In this document: positions 11,154 through 22,102 of the stretch, piece by piece
Layout: every line of letters begins with the position of its first letter
Numbering within the stretch: position 1 is the stretch's first letter
From: Corylus avellana
Taxonomy: Eukaryota > Streptophyta > Magnoliopsida > Fagales > Betulaceae
Assembly (NCBI RefSeq): GCF_901000735.1
Contig: NC_081551.1
Coordinates: forward strand, 4,329,420 to 4,393,419
Direction of reading: 5' to 3'
Length of the DNA stretch: 64,000 bases
The notes under the pieces: model-generated
Seen by the model: only the letters and a program-made list of their open reading frames with translations
Databases searched by the model: none
What the model was told of the DNA's origin: nothing
Position numbers and translations under genes: made by a program

Positions 11154-11780
11154 CATTTTGCAAATCAATATCTTCACAAATTAGGTGGATTTCCCATGAA
11201 ATTTATTTAAACTGCACCAAGATATATATATATATATATATGAAAATATTAGTGAAAATGTTAATTGTAACTTCATTAGTTCAAGTTGAAGTTTCATAGT
11301 TGAGGGGACAAGGATTCTCTTAATTTTATTTGAAATTGAATTAAAGTCGGTGCATTCAATGATATACATAAGAGTATTTTCCAAGAATAAACAAATCTTT
11401 CATAATAGTCAGATTTAACTATTATTTGCATTTTTTTCTCTCCAAGCAGAATAGTCATTTTGTAGTTTTTGCTTCAAGTATAAATAGTAAATAGGCTGAT
11501 TAGCCTATTCACACTATAAACTTTGTTTATTATTATTTTTCTCTTATTTTCTTTCTTTTACTCTCTCTCTCCTCCTTTTTCTTTCACAATCTCTCCAACA
11601 CAAAATAATATTTAAATAAAATAAAGAGTAGAATAGATAAATTGTTGAAGTCGGTATTAAAAAATGAGTAGCTAAATAAAAGATTTGTTCATTTTCAATA
11701 ACTATTTGGCTTCTTGCTGAAAATGCTCTAATGCCATATTATTTAAATATTTTAAAAGACGTGGATATTGAATAGCCATA
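11154..11780 (-). pseudogene. Ghost of an additional MFS gene (last exon deleted)
   Basis: Bases 11154-11222 match the downstream flank of MFS-4 (17292-17360). Bases 11241-11371 match intron 2 of MFS-4 (17986-18113), and after an inserted MITE the match continues at 11729-11780 (18111-18140). Everything corresponding to 17361-17985, which includes the whole third exon, is missing and replaced by a short TA run. No exon is left here. I read this as the non-coding remains of a former transporter copy between MFS-2 and MFS-3. Confidence 0.6.
11372..11728. mobile_element. Tourist-like MITE with TAA target duplication
   Basis: A 357-bp element inserted in the ghost intron. The left end reads GAGTATTTTCCAAGAA and the right end, reverse-complemented, GAGCATTTTCAGCAAGAA. 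The flanking TAA at 11369-11371 is repeated at 11729-11731. MFS-4 intron 2 keeps the empty site, a single TAA at 18111-18113 between matching flanks. Three-base TAA duplication and length fit PIF/Harbinger-derived Tourist elements. A related right half lies at about 39239-39374. Confidence 0.78.
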
Positions 11781-12155
11781 TAAGAGAATCTCGATAACTT
11801 GTAAACCTGACACTCTTAGTTGGCAATTGGAAGTAGACAAATGGAAGTCTTTAACAAAATCAATAGCAGATAATCAAGAGGTTGAGATTATAATTAAGAA
11901 GAGTTTACAGATAATATTTTAAAAAGAATTAACAATTTCTTATTTTTCTTAAATCGTGGAACAAACCAACCGATCTCTGAAACAAAATAATGGGTGTGCT
12001 GTAGCATGCAAAATTTCTGGATTCTGAACTTGAGGGGATATACGATGCAGATCGTTTTGAACAGTGTATAATATTGGTGAAGCTTTTTCATCATTTGATC
12101 AGTTTGTTCAGGGAGCCATTTATACATAAATCCGGCTTCTGCTTGGACAGCTTCA

Positions 12156-15100
12156 TCATTCACCCATATTTGAGAAGGTTAGCTGATGGGAAAGCAAATA
12201 CTTCTTGTCGTTATCATCCAAATGATCAAGACTGTTTTCTCCTCCAAAATCGCCGTTGATCTCACTTCTTTCGTTGCCGTTAAACACTCTTGTTTCTGAA
12301 ACATGAACTTCAAAGTACTCTCTTCTTGAAGAAGAATTATCTTCCTCTAGCTGTTGCATTTCTGACTCTATTAGTGTCTGCATTCTTGCTCGCTCCCTGT
12401 CTCTCGGGTATGTGCAATAGAGGAAGGAGTAGATGAAGCAACAGATTGCCATTGGAACACCAATTGCAGTATAGAGTGCCTTGGCAAGTGATGCAGCATT
12501 CTCTCTATCCGTTTCTATCTCTACAGAGTTTGATGATCCTTTTGGAACTGGTTTATAACCATAAACGTGCTGAGCCAAAATTCCAACTACAGGGGGAGCA
12601 AATGACGCTAGTATTGTCTCAAAAGATCGATCCAAAGCATAGATGCTTGTACGGGACTTCTCAGGGACTATCTCTGCAAATATGGGACTGTGTGAATGTT
12701 AGTGCAGAAATAATAAATGCTCTTAAGGGGCATTCAAAAAAAAGAGAGACAAATTTTAAAACTATAGAAGGTTTTGAGAGAGCAAAAGAAGAAAGAAAAT
12801 AGGTATATTATTTATATTGTCTATTTATAAAATTAACGTTCATCATCTAATTTGCCAGCCCACTACCACGCACACGCGCATTCGGTGCTTCGCGCCATAC
12901 TACAACTTATACACAAGTGTAAACACCTAAGTATTGCTTGCTTTAAAGAAATTTGAGCTCACACGTGAGATGGAGTGTTAAAGTAATGATTAAATGGTTA
13001 AATTTACTTTTTTCTATCAACTTAAATTTTTAAGATAAGTGATGATTCAACAGCTGCAGTGCAAGAACCAGCTTTACTGACAAGTACAGTAGAGCAACCT
13101 AGTCCACTCTTCAAATTGATTGTACGAGAATCATGTTTGACCACCTGTCTTAATGGATATCTAAACCATACTGAATTGTGGATGCATGGAATGCATGTCT
13201 ATGTGAAAAATTGTGCTGGTGATAATCGATGAAGCAATGGTTTTGTTGCACTTCCGTTTCTTCCTCACCAAACTCTAAATCAAAAAGAAAGAGGATCCGC
13301 ATCAAGAATACATACTTGTTAGTTGCTGGAGCATTCCAGGATATAATCAATCCCATTATGAACAGGACCAGCCCGTGCATGAATGCCGTGGATGGATCAT
13401 CAGGCAATACCAGCAGTAAAATTGCAGCTAAAGGAATGGCAGACCCTGAGCTTATCTGTGAAAGGATTATTCTCCCGGAATTGGGTAAGCGTTTTGAAAG
13501 CAAATCCCCCATCTTTCCTCCAAACAGACCCCCAAGTGAAGCAGCAATTATAAAGAGTGTCCACAGGAATGCTGTTGTCTTATGGGAGAAGCCTATAAGT
13601 TCTAACCACATAGTGGCAAATGACAATGCTGACCAGGGGAATGATCCAGAGACACCCTGAGCCACAATTATCTGGAAAGATGGGATTCTCATAACAGATT
13701 TTGCTTCTTTAGTTAGGTATTTAACTTCTGACCAAAAAGACTTGTGTTGAAATCGATCTTCAGAAAAGTTTGGATCATTTGCAAAGAGGCGGACCAAAAT
13801 ACCTACTACTACACTTACTAGTCCAACCAAAAGGAAAGAAATTCTCCAACCAGGGATGCCCATGAAAGATGTTGGTGCTATTAACACAGAACAAAGCCCA
13901 CCAATTATGGAGCCAAAACTTGCTGTTAGTTGTAGCCATCCAAAAGCCACACCACGGTTGCCATCATCGGTTGAATCAGCAACGAGTGACTGAATGGCAG
14001 GTGTCACTATGGCAAGTCCAATCCCATTTAAACCTCTTGAAACTGCCACCTATTTGATCAAACCAGGCAACTAAGTGTTTAGTTATTTATCTTGCAAGTC
14101 AAGGAAAACATACAGAATCAACAGGAAAACTTTGTCTCCTGCCACAGGATTTTTTTTTTTTTTTTTTTTTTTTGAAGCTTATTCATCACAGAATGAAATT
14201 CTTTCATTAGGGCCTAGTATTCTGAGTTTCTCAAGTTTTTACATATTTATGCCACATTCTCACTTCACATGGTCGCTCTTAAGATGTATAGCACCCATAT
14301 GTCAGAATTTTGCATTTCCCTTGTCCTAATTTCTAACCCTTCTTTCCACAATATAGTTTAGCTCTTGTGGTATGTACATATTTTCTCTTTCACATTATAA
14401 TCATAGGATTACTTACGGCATTTGACATGGAACCAGTTAATTCAAGCCTTAAACCAACTACAAAGCTTCACCTCAAAAATCTTGTAAAGCATTTGGAGTG
14501 ACTCATTTAGTTCATTCATGGTTAAATGCATTTTTGTTCCTTGCGGAAAATTTAAAACTTGTAACAACCCAGAAAAAGCACTAGTCATATCTGCGTTATT
14601 ACTCAAAAAAAATTAATTAATTTGAAGCTCTCAAAAATCATTTATAAAGCCCAGTCTCACATAGTAAAAAATCAATGTGGGACTTAGCACTCATGAGTGC
14701 CTTTATAATCCACCCACTTTATGTGGCTATTCATCTTCCAAATGTGGAACGAAATGTGACAACCTTAATTTTGCTGAACATGTAATGCTAAATTTTAGGA
14801 CTTTCCATAGATGTTTTTTCTGTTCACATTACCATTTGGTGGAAATAAGGCCACTTAACTCTTGCACTAAGATGCTAAGAAAGAAAAATCAAATTATCAG
14901 ATCAAATTGATTTTTTTAGCGTGCCAAAATAAATCAGAATAAAATGAGATCATATTACCCAATCATGGGGGCTATAGATCTGTAGATGTCAGTATGAACA
15001 TAACCCAAAATTACCCAATATGTGTAACGTAACCAAATCATGAGATCATATTCATATGCCATCCATTTTATCTCAACTTACCACATCCAATATATCACAA

Positions 15101-15459
15101 CATCCAGTTATAGATAGAAATAACAGAGAAACAAATCACAAACACACACGCATACAGAGAGATAGAGAGACCTGGAAGAAGGTGGAGGAGATGGCAACGA
15201 GAAAGGTGGCGGCGGCCCAGAGAAAAGCGCCGAGAGCAATGACATGGGTGCGGTTGTGACGCACAGCCAGGTAAGCGGCAAGTGGGTAACAAGAGGACTG
15301 CACTATGGATCGGAACAGAGTGAGCGAGCCTAACCCAGTTGGGTCAGTGTGAAGAGCAGCCCCAACCTCCTTGTACACCCCTGGCAACAACGACTCGTCA
15401 GCCCTCTCCATAATTCCGGCCAGATTCACCAGCACCAGCGTCAGAGTCTCAGATTTCAT
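12156..15459 (-). CDS. MFS transporter, UNE2-type family, copy MFS-3 (intact)
   Basis: Exons on the minus strand are 15459-15172, 14049-13316 and 12687-12156, giving 1554 nt or 517 residues. The ATG at 15459 begins MKSETLTLVLVN. An upstream in-frame TTG two codons earlier is not needed. It differs from MFS-1 at only a few residues, for example AGIMERA for AGIVERA, TSFMGIPG for TSFVGIPG and NAPATNK for NGAATNK, plus one residue fewer in the C-tail. Introns and both flanks are also clearly homologous to MFS-1. This is the youngest duplicate pair, although the pseudogene lies between them. MFS motifs sit as in MFS-1 (loop 2-3 and GGKMGDLLSKRLPNSGR). The product is a predicted 12-helix membrane carrier of unknown substrate. 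Confidence 0.88.
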
Positions 15460-17291
15460 CTTCAAAGCCTCTGTTTTTTTGCCTGTGTTCCCAATCAGAT
15501 CTGCTGCTCTGTTTTTGGTGAGGGGTTAAGCCTTTAGCGTTGACTTGGACGGTCTGCGTGCGTGTAAGGAGGGACTTGAAAAACTTGAAAGTGAGGTAAA
15601 CATGGCAACCCAAAGACAAGGGGATTTGGCGCCTACTGCCGCCTAGAGAAAAGTTTTGGGAAATTGCCACGTGTAGGGATAGGATTTGCTTTTAGGTACT
15701 TAATTCTTTTACTTGCCAAAAAAACAAAATTGGGGTAATAATAAAAAATTGCCAAAAAATCGGTTCTGTCTTAATCCGCATGAGACTTCTCAAAGACATT
15801 CTGTTTTTTCAGGGATTTATTTAACATTTTATATATTTGTTTTTTGGACAAAAAGTATTAAATAAGAAATTACTATTTTTATTATTATTATTATTTTTGG
15901 CCTTTTCTTTGTTTGGAACACTAGCTGATTAGTTCAACTGATCAAGCTCTTTTTTTTTTTTTTTTTTTTTTGTCTCTTCTATAAATTGAAGAGAAATATA
16001 TCTATACCTTTCTTGTTTTCGGTCATTTTGATTTTAAGAACGAATTTTTTTATTTTTTTTTTTTTTGGGATAAAAACCAAATTACTATTGATTTTTTTTT
16101 TTCTTCCTTGCCACACCTTAGATAGCTTGGTCCGAGGCCTACCTATACTCACACTTTAGCTGCAACATATAGTAATATAAACAACTAGCTGCATCTAATG
16201 GTTAAGTTTTACATTGGTAAATCTAGTATCAAATCTTGTTTAGTTATAAGTCTAGGTTGAGTTGTCAAAAGTTCAAATCTTGTTGAAAACTGAAGATAAG
16301 AAGCTATCGGTTGAAACCTAGTCAAATGGAGTTCGAACCCAGTTTCAATGCATCTAAAGAATTGAGCTCTCGCGAGGCTCGGTTACGGTGGCAATCGAAT
16401 GGAGGACTTCAAAGGATTAAAGATCAAGCTCCTGAGAGCCTTGATCGAAGACAATTCGAACGAGAGTTTTTCACAACGAGCTATAGAGATTTTCAGTTGC
16501 CGAAGAAGATTCAAATATGGTGTTCATTGAAGTAGATTTGAGATACCTGGCCACAATGGCAGTTGAACCCCGTTTGAATGCCACTTGTGATAAAGTTGTA
16601 AAACCTTACATGCGTTCAAACCAGTCATTTAGCCATTTGAACGTCATGCCTCATACTATGTTTTTCATAAACCGACTGGCCCATTAAACCTCATTTTTTT
16701 TCAAGGTCTATATAAGCATTATAACCACAACTTTCACCAGAACATGGGGCCATTATTCTATATTCTTAGAGAGAGCTTTTGCATCCCTATGCCTTCATAA
16801 TCAAATCTCTTCTAGATTTTGTTAAACCACACAAACTAATCAACCCTTTAGCTAGCGGAATTTTGGGTTGCTCTTGAATTAGGATCCTCTTCGATTCATT
16901 TAAACTGTATAATATCCAGTTATGTCACCTCAAAAAGTGAAAAAATAAAAATATTCCTCCAATATAACTAACTGGATATTATCCGGTTCAACTGAACTAA
17001 AGAAGATCCTATTTTGTTGCTCTTAAGAGTGGATTTTTGAGGTTGGGTGCTCTTAGAGTGGTTTTATTTTTGAAGAATTCTTTCAAAATGTTTTTATTTC
17101 GTCACCAAACTTCTTTGGTTCGATTGATTTTATGCTTTAGTTAATTTCCGCGATAGTGTTAGTGTTAATTTTAAATTTATTGTGACTACCAAGAAAACAC
17201 ATTCACCACTCTAGGTGTTCTTTTTGTACGAAAGTATCAGCAAATGAAGCCTCCCATTTTTAGTAACAGGTAGAATGAAATGTAAGCCAAA
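15460..17291. other. Intergenic region between MFS-3 and MFS-4
   Basis: The first 150 bp hold the conserved promoter block (TTGACT at 15540-15545). Several long T runs follow (about 15951-15971, 16040-16110). A GC-richer stretch at about 16310-16650 has a short open frame but no recognisable domain, and it looks like decayed repeat DNA. A sequence from TATAATATCCAGTTA at 16907 has a partial inverted partner at about 16965-16990. No gene is supported. Confidence 0.45.
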
Positions 17292-17481
17292 TTTTGCAAT
17301 TCAATGTCTTCACAAATTTAGTGGAGTTCCCATGCAATTTATTTCAACTGCACCAAGATATTAACAAGGACGTATAGTATTAAATCAGTACGTAACAATG
17401 AGATTGACTTTACAAAAAAAGAATCTATAGCAAAGACTATAACAATAAAAGTGAGCATGCTGGGAGAAGAGTAAGGCAGGA

Positions 17482-20006
17482 TCACTGTTCTTCCTGGTTT
17501 GTGAATGTTTGCTGATGGGAAAGCAGAGATAACTTGTTATCAATATCATTCAAACCATGGCTCTCCTGCCATTCACAATCAATGTCAATGTCAGTGCCAT
17601 TCAAAGGAGAGTCATAAGCGTCCAGTTTGTGCATTTCTGATACTATCAGTGCATCCATTCTTGCCCGTTCGCGGTCTCTTGGGTACGTGCAATGGAGGAA
17701 CGAGTAGACAAAGCAGCAAATTGCAGTTGGAATGCTAATTGTTAAGTAGAGTGCCTTGGCAAGTGATGCAGCATTCTCTTTATCTGTCCCAATTTCTACG
17801 GGGTTTGAAGATTTCCTATTTGGTTTATAACCAAAAACGTGCTGAGCCAAAATCCCAACTACAGCAGGAGCAAATGATGCTAGCATGGACTCAAATGATG
17901 AATCCAAAGCATAGATGCTTGTACGAGACTTCTCTGGGACTATCTCTGCAAATATCGGACTGTACACCATTTACATATATATCAACGAAAATAGTAGTGA
18001 AAATGTTAATTGTAACTTCATTAGTTCAAGTGAAGGTGCATAGTTGAGGATAAGGATTCTTTCCATTTCATTTGAAATTGATTTAAAGTTAATGCATTCA
18101 ACGGTGTATATAATGCCATATTATTTTAAAAGACTTGCCAACATTGACACAGTATACATCGTTGGATGCAATAAATGGAGAGGATCCTTGTCTGAAAATA
18201 TAACCTGCCGAAATTCAATATATGTTTCTAATTTAATAAGGATAATCCTAATCATAGTCATCAATACTTCTCAACCGTGGAAAGAAGTGCAGTGAAGAAC
18301 TTGTTTTCTGACACACTACCACAAACAATTTGAAAATACTAAAACACTAGAAAGAGAGAATGTGCAGAGAGAACATAATGGATTTAGTAGTAGGCATACT
18401 TGTTAGTTGCTGGCGCAGCCCAGGATGTGCAAAATCCAGTGATGAACAAAACCAGTCCATGCAAGAATGCTGTGGATGGATCATCAGGCAATACTAGTAG
18501 CAAAACTGCTGTTAAAGGAATGGCTACACCCGTGGTTATCTGTGACATAATTGTTCTTCCAGAATTGGGTAAACGTTTTGCAATGATATCCCCCATCCAT
18601 CCACCAAACAGACCACCAAGTGAAACACCAATCACTTGTATGGTCCGAAGGAATGCTGTCTTTTCATGGGAGAAACCTACAAGTTCCAACCACATTGGGG
18701 TAAACGCCCAAGCTGCCCCGGCGAATGATCCAGAAACACCTTGAGCCACAATTACCTGGAAAGATGGGATTCTAATTACTGATTTTGCTTCATTAAGTAG
18801 ATCCTTAACATCTGACCAGAAAGGCTTATGGACTCGATTTCTAGCTGAACTATTGCTATCAGAAAAATGCGGATCATTTGCAAATAGGCGGACTAATATA
18901 CCAACTGTGACACTTATGATTCCAACGAGATGAAAAGAAAATCTCCAACCAGATATCCCCATGACAGAGGTTGAGGCCAAAAGGACAGCGCAAAGCCCAC
19001 CAATGATGGATCCCAGGTTTCCTGTCAGTTGTAGCCATCCAAAAGCCAAACCACGGTTGCTTTCATCGGTTGAGTCCGCAACAAGGGACTGAATGGCAGG
19101 GATGACAATGGCAAGTCCAATTCCATTTAAACCCCGTGAGACTGCCACCTAATTAACCAAATGATTCGAAATGTTAAAGACTCTGCTGCAGATAGTGCTA
19201 AAGCAACATATGCAACTATTGAAATTTGTTTACAACTCTCTGACAAATTTCAAAGTTTGTTAAAGTTCTTGAAGCTTCAACATCAGTGAATGCAAGTATG
19301 CAACTCTTCCATTAGGACCTACAATTATAAGTTATTTGAGTTTCTTTCTTAATTCAAGGAATGGGCAGGCACCTGACACCTAGAAGCACCCAAATGCAAT
19401 AAATCTGCATTTCCTTATTTTAAATGTTATAGTTCTTTCCTCATCAAAGCTCAGCTCTGAAAAAAACTTTTATAAACCAACAATGACTCACAACTTGATG
19501 ATAGTATAAATCAACCAAGGGCTTTCATTTGAAGTGAGTCTAATTAATACACGTTTTAGCATATAAAACATGTAACCGACCAACAGTGAAAAGTTAATAG
19601 AACAGTTATGGATCTGCATAAATGAGAATGACAAAACAAAGAAGAAAGCTCGAAAGCTCACAAATTTAGTCAAACACAAGCAAGAAGAAAAAGTTGTATG
19701 GATGGAATATATAGGTACCTGGAAGAAGGTGGAGGAGATGGCAACGAGAAAGGTGGCGGCGGCCCAGAGAAAAGCGCCGAGAGCAATGACATGGGCACGG
19801 TTGTGACGCATAGCCAGGTAAGCGGCGAGTGGGTAGCAAGAGGACTGCACCACGGATCGGAACAGAGTGAGCGAGCCCAACCCAGTTGGGTCGGTGTGCA
19901 GAGCTTCCCCTACCTCCTTGTACACTGCAGGTAACAGTGCGTCGTTGGCGCTCTCCATTATACCAGCCAGATTCACCAGCACCAACGTCACTGTCTCTGA
20001 TTTCAT
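17482..20006 (-). CDS. MFS transporter, UNE2-type family, copy MFS-4 (intact)
   Basis: Exons on the minus strand are 20006-19719, 19148-18400 and 17959-17482, totalling 1515 nt or 504 residues. The intron phases are identical to the other copies. It starts MKSETVTLVLVNLAGIMES. The central loop after NDPHFSDS is five residues longer than in MFS-1 and rich in S, N and R. The second-half motif reads GGWMGDIIAKRLPNSGR. The C-tail is shorter and acidic, ending QTFTNQEEQ. Intron 2 (17960-18399) keeps sequence shared with the ghost at 11154-11780. It is clearly more diverged than the MFS-1/MFS-3 pair, so it represents an older duplication. Predicted polytopic membrane carrier, substrate unknown. Confidence 0.87.
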
Positions 20007-20326
20007 TTTTCAAGCTGATCTGGAACACTCACACTCCTCTGTTTTCCTCTGTTTTCCTCTGTTTCATAGAGGGACAGGGCCTGGGTTTGACTTTTTAGTT
20101 GCAGGGGGTGTAGAGCTGGGGAGTGGGAGCTACAACAATGACGAAGGGTCATGAGAGCGGGGTATTATAGAGAATAAACTGCTTTTATGGGTGTTTTGGT
20201 AAAATTGAAGGACATTGTTATAGGATAATCTTCTTTATATCGACGTGGGACATCGGAAATGGAACGCATCTTCATGCGCCTGCCCTTACGCACATGCAGT
20301 AAGAGTAGAACTGGCGCCATTATCGA

Positions 20327-20402
20327 GGTACCTGGAAGAAGGCGGAGGAGATGCCAAGTTGCCAACGCAGAAGTTGGTGGCAGCCTAGAGGAAAGCGCCT
20401 GG
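20327..20402 (-). pseudogene. Relic of an MFS exon 1
   Basis: About 75 bp matches the 3' end of exon 1 plus the splice donor of MFS-4 (19713-19790), including GGTACCTGGAAGAAGG and GAAAGCGCC. It carries small indels (an extra GTTGCCAACGC-like stretch) that destroy the reading frame. There is no start codon and no other exon nearby. It is a fragment of a further duplicated copy upstream of MFS-4. Confidence 0.72.
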
Positions 20403-20559
20403 AATCTGGATACAAAAAAAAGTCCCAGGTTACTTGGATTCGTTTCACAGAGGGAGAGGAGCTGGGAGCCAGGGAAAAAAGTGGTGGCACATCGCCTGGC
20501 AAATGATGGGCCTGGGCCAGGTGGGAAGTCGAGTTCGGTTATTCTGTTTTAAGGGCATT

Positions 20560-22102
20560 TTTATTTGAATTTATTTATTAAATTTCTAATTTCAAGAATA
20601 TGGTTATTTGATTTTGCCCAGATTCCAAATAGATCTATCTGTCTTTTTTTAGTCAAATGAATGATTTGTCAAATGTCATATGTGTCCTAGTTGACACGTC
20701 AGCATTTATATAAACACTTAATATCAATGTTATATCATTAAGCACGAAGTGTAAAAAAAAAAAACAAAAAACAAAAGACCCAACTCCATAAACAAAAATC
20801 ATCTTCTTTGCCATTCTAATCTTCAAAATTTGTAACGTTAGAGGAAAAACCGCTAACTTTGATGTTGAGATAGATCTTAACGTGTCAAATGAGACACATG
20901 TGATAGATAGAAGAAATAATAGAGGGATCAATTTAAAATATGGGCAAAACTTAAGGATCTTATTTTTAAAATTAAAAATTCAAGTGAAAAATTATAAAAT
21001 ACATGTGAGAATTACAAATTTTATTAAAAATACAAATAAAAATTATATGAATTAAAAAAAAAAAAAAATTCTTCCAAGAGAAAAATTTATCATTTTTTGG
21101 ATTTGTTTCCTGATCTTCATGGGTCGGGTTAACAAGTAGATCCTCATAACAACAACAAAATCTTTTCTTAAAACTCATATTCCTAATTTATAAGATGAAA
21201 AAAACACAACGATAAAGAATAAAATAATGTTTAAGACGTGCAATTTGGCCATTTCCTATAATACTATACAATTTGGTCATTTCATCTCTCCATTACTATA
21301 TGTACCAGGGACTGAACCAGAAAGTTTGATTGGAGAGCCAAAGTATATGAAGAGAAGGAAAAGTAGAGGAGAGGGGGAGTGGGCCCAAAAAAATTTTGTG
21401 CGGGGAGGGGCCAATGGGCTTAAAATAATTTTTTTCTAAGGAATTGGGGGGCCAAAAATTTTTTTGGGCAGGGGCTAATGGGCTTTAAATGATTTTTTTT
21501 TTTCTACTAACTAAAATATTTTTTCTAAGGAATTGGGGGGCCATGGTCTACCCGGTCCTCCTAATTCCGTCACTGATATGTACATTGTGATTTTCAATGG
21601 ACCATTGCATAAGTTCATTCAAAATAAACCAATTTTTTTAAAAAATAAATAAATAAATCTTAGCTCAAATGCTTCTTTCTCCTTTAAATAGGTAGAGTAT
21701 GAGGAACTCAAGATGTGTGCTTAATTTGTTAATAAAAAATGGGGAAAAATGTTAAATTAGTCGATGTGATTTGAGGTTGTGACAAATAATTCTATGTGGT
21801 ATGAGTGCGATACAAATGACTCCCTTCGTACAAATTTTAATCTTTTTTTCGGCGGGATTATTATGAAATTACAAATTTAAAAAGAGGGATTAGTGCTCCT
21901 CGGAGGTGATTCGGCGACTCCCTTGAACCCTCTAGGCGGTTTATCGAAAAAATGGCTAGAATTTGTATGGAGAGAATTATTTACAAAGATGAATCATTTT
22001 AATTTCACCGGGTAATAACAAGATTGATATACAAGAATCAGTAAACTGATGAAGCTTTTTCATTATTTGACTTTATTGTTCGCCCATACTTGAGAATTTT
22101 AG
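20560..22102. other. Intergenic DNA between the exon relic and MFS-5
   Basis: AT-rich DNA with poly-A and poly-T runs and no recognisable gene. At 21300-21580 a G-rich motif (AAGGAATTGGGGGGCCA) occurs twice about 90 bp apart, and GGGCTTAAA/GGGCTTTAAA twice, ending in AATTCCGTCACTG. This looks like a decayed internally repeated transposon fragment. Confidence 0.5.

Noticed and set aside
13229..13660. Plus-strand open frame of 143 codons, and similar long frames opposite the MFS exons (for example 1865-2209, 3882-4244, 18400-18744)
   Set aside because: They are antisense shadows of well-supported transporter exons. They repeat in every copy only because the sense exons are conserved.
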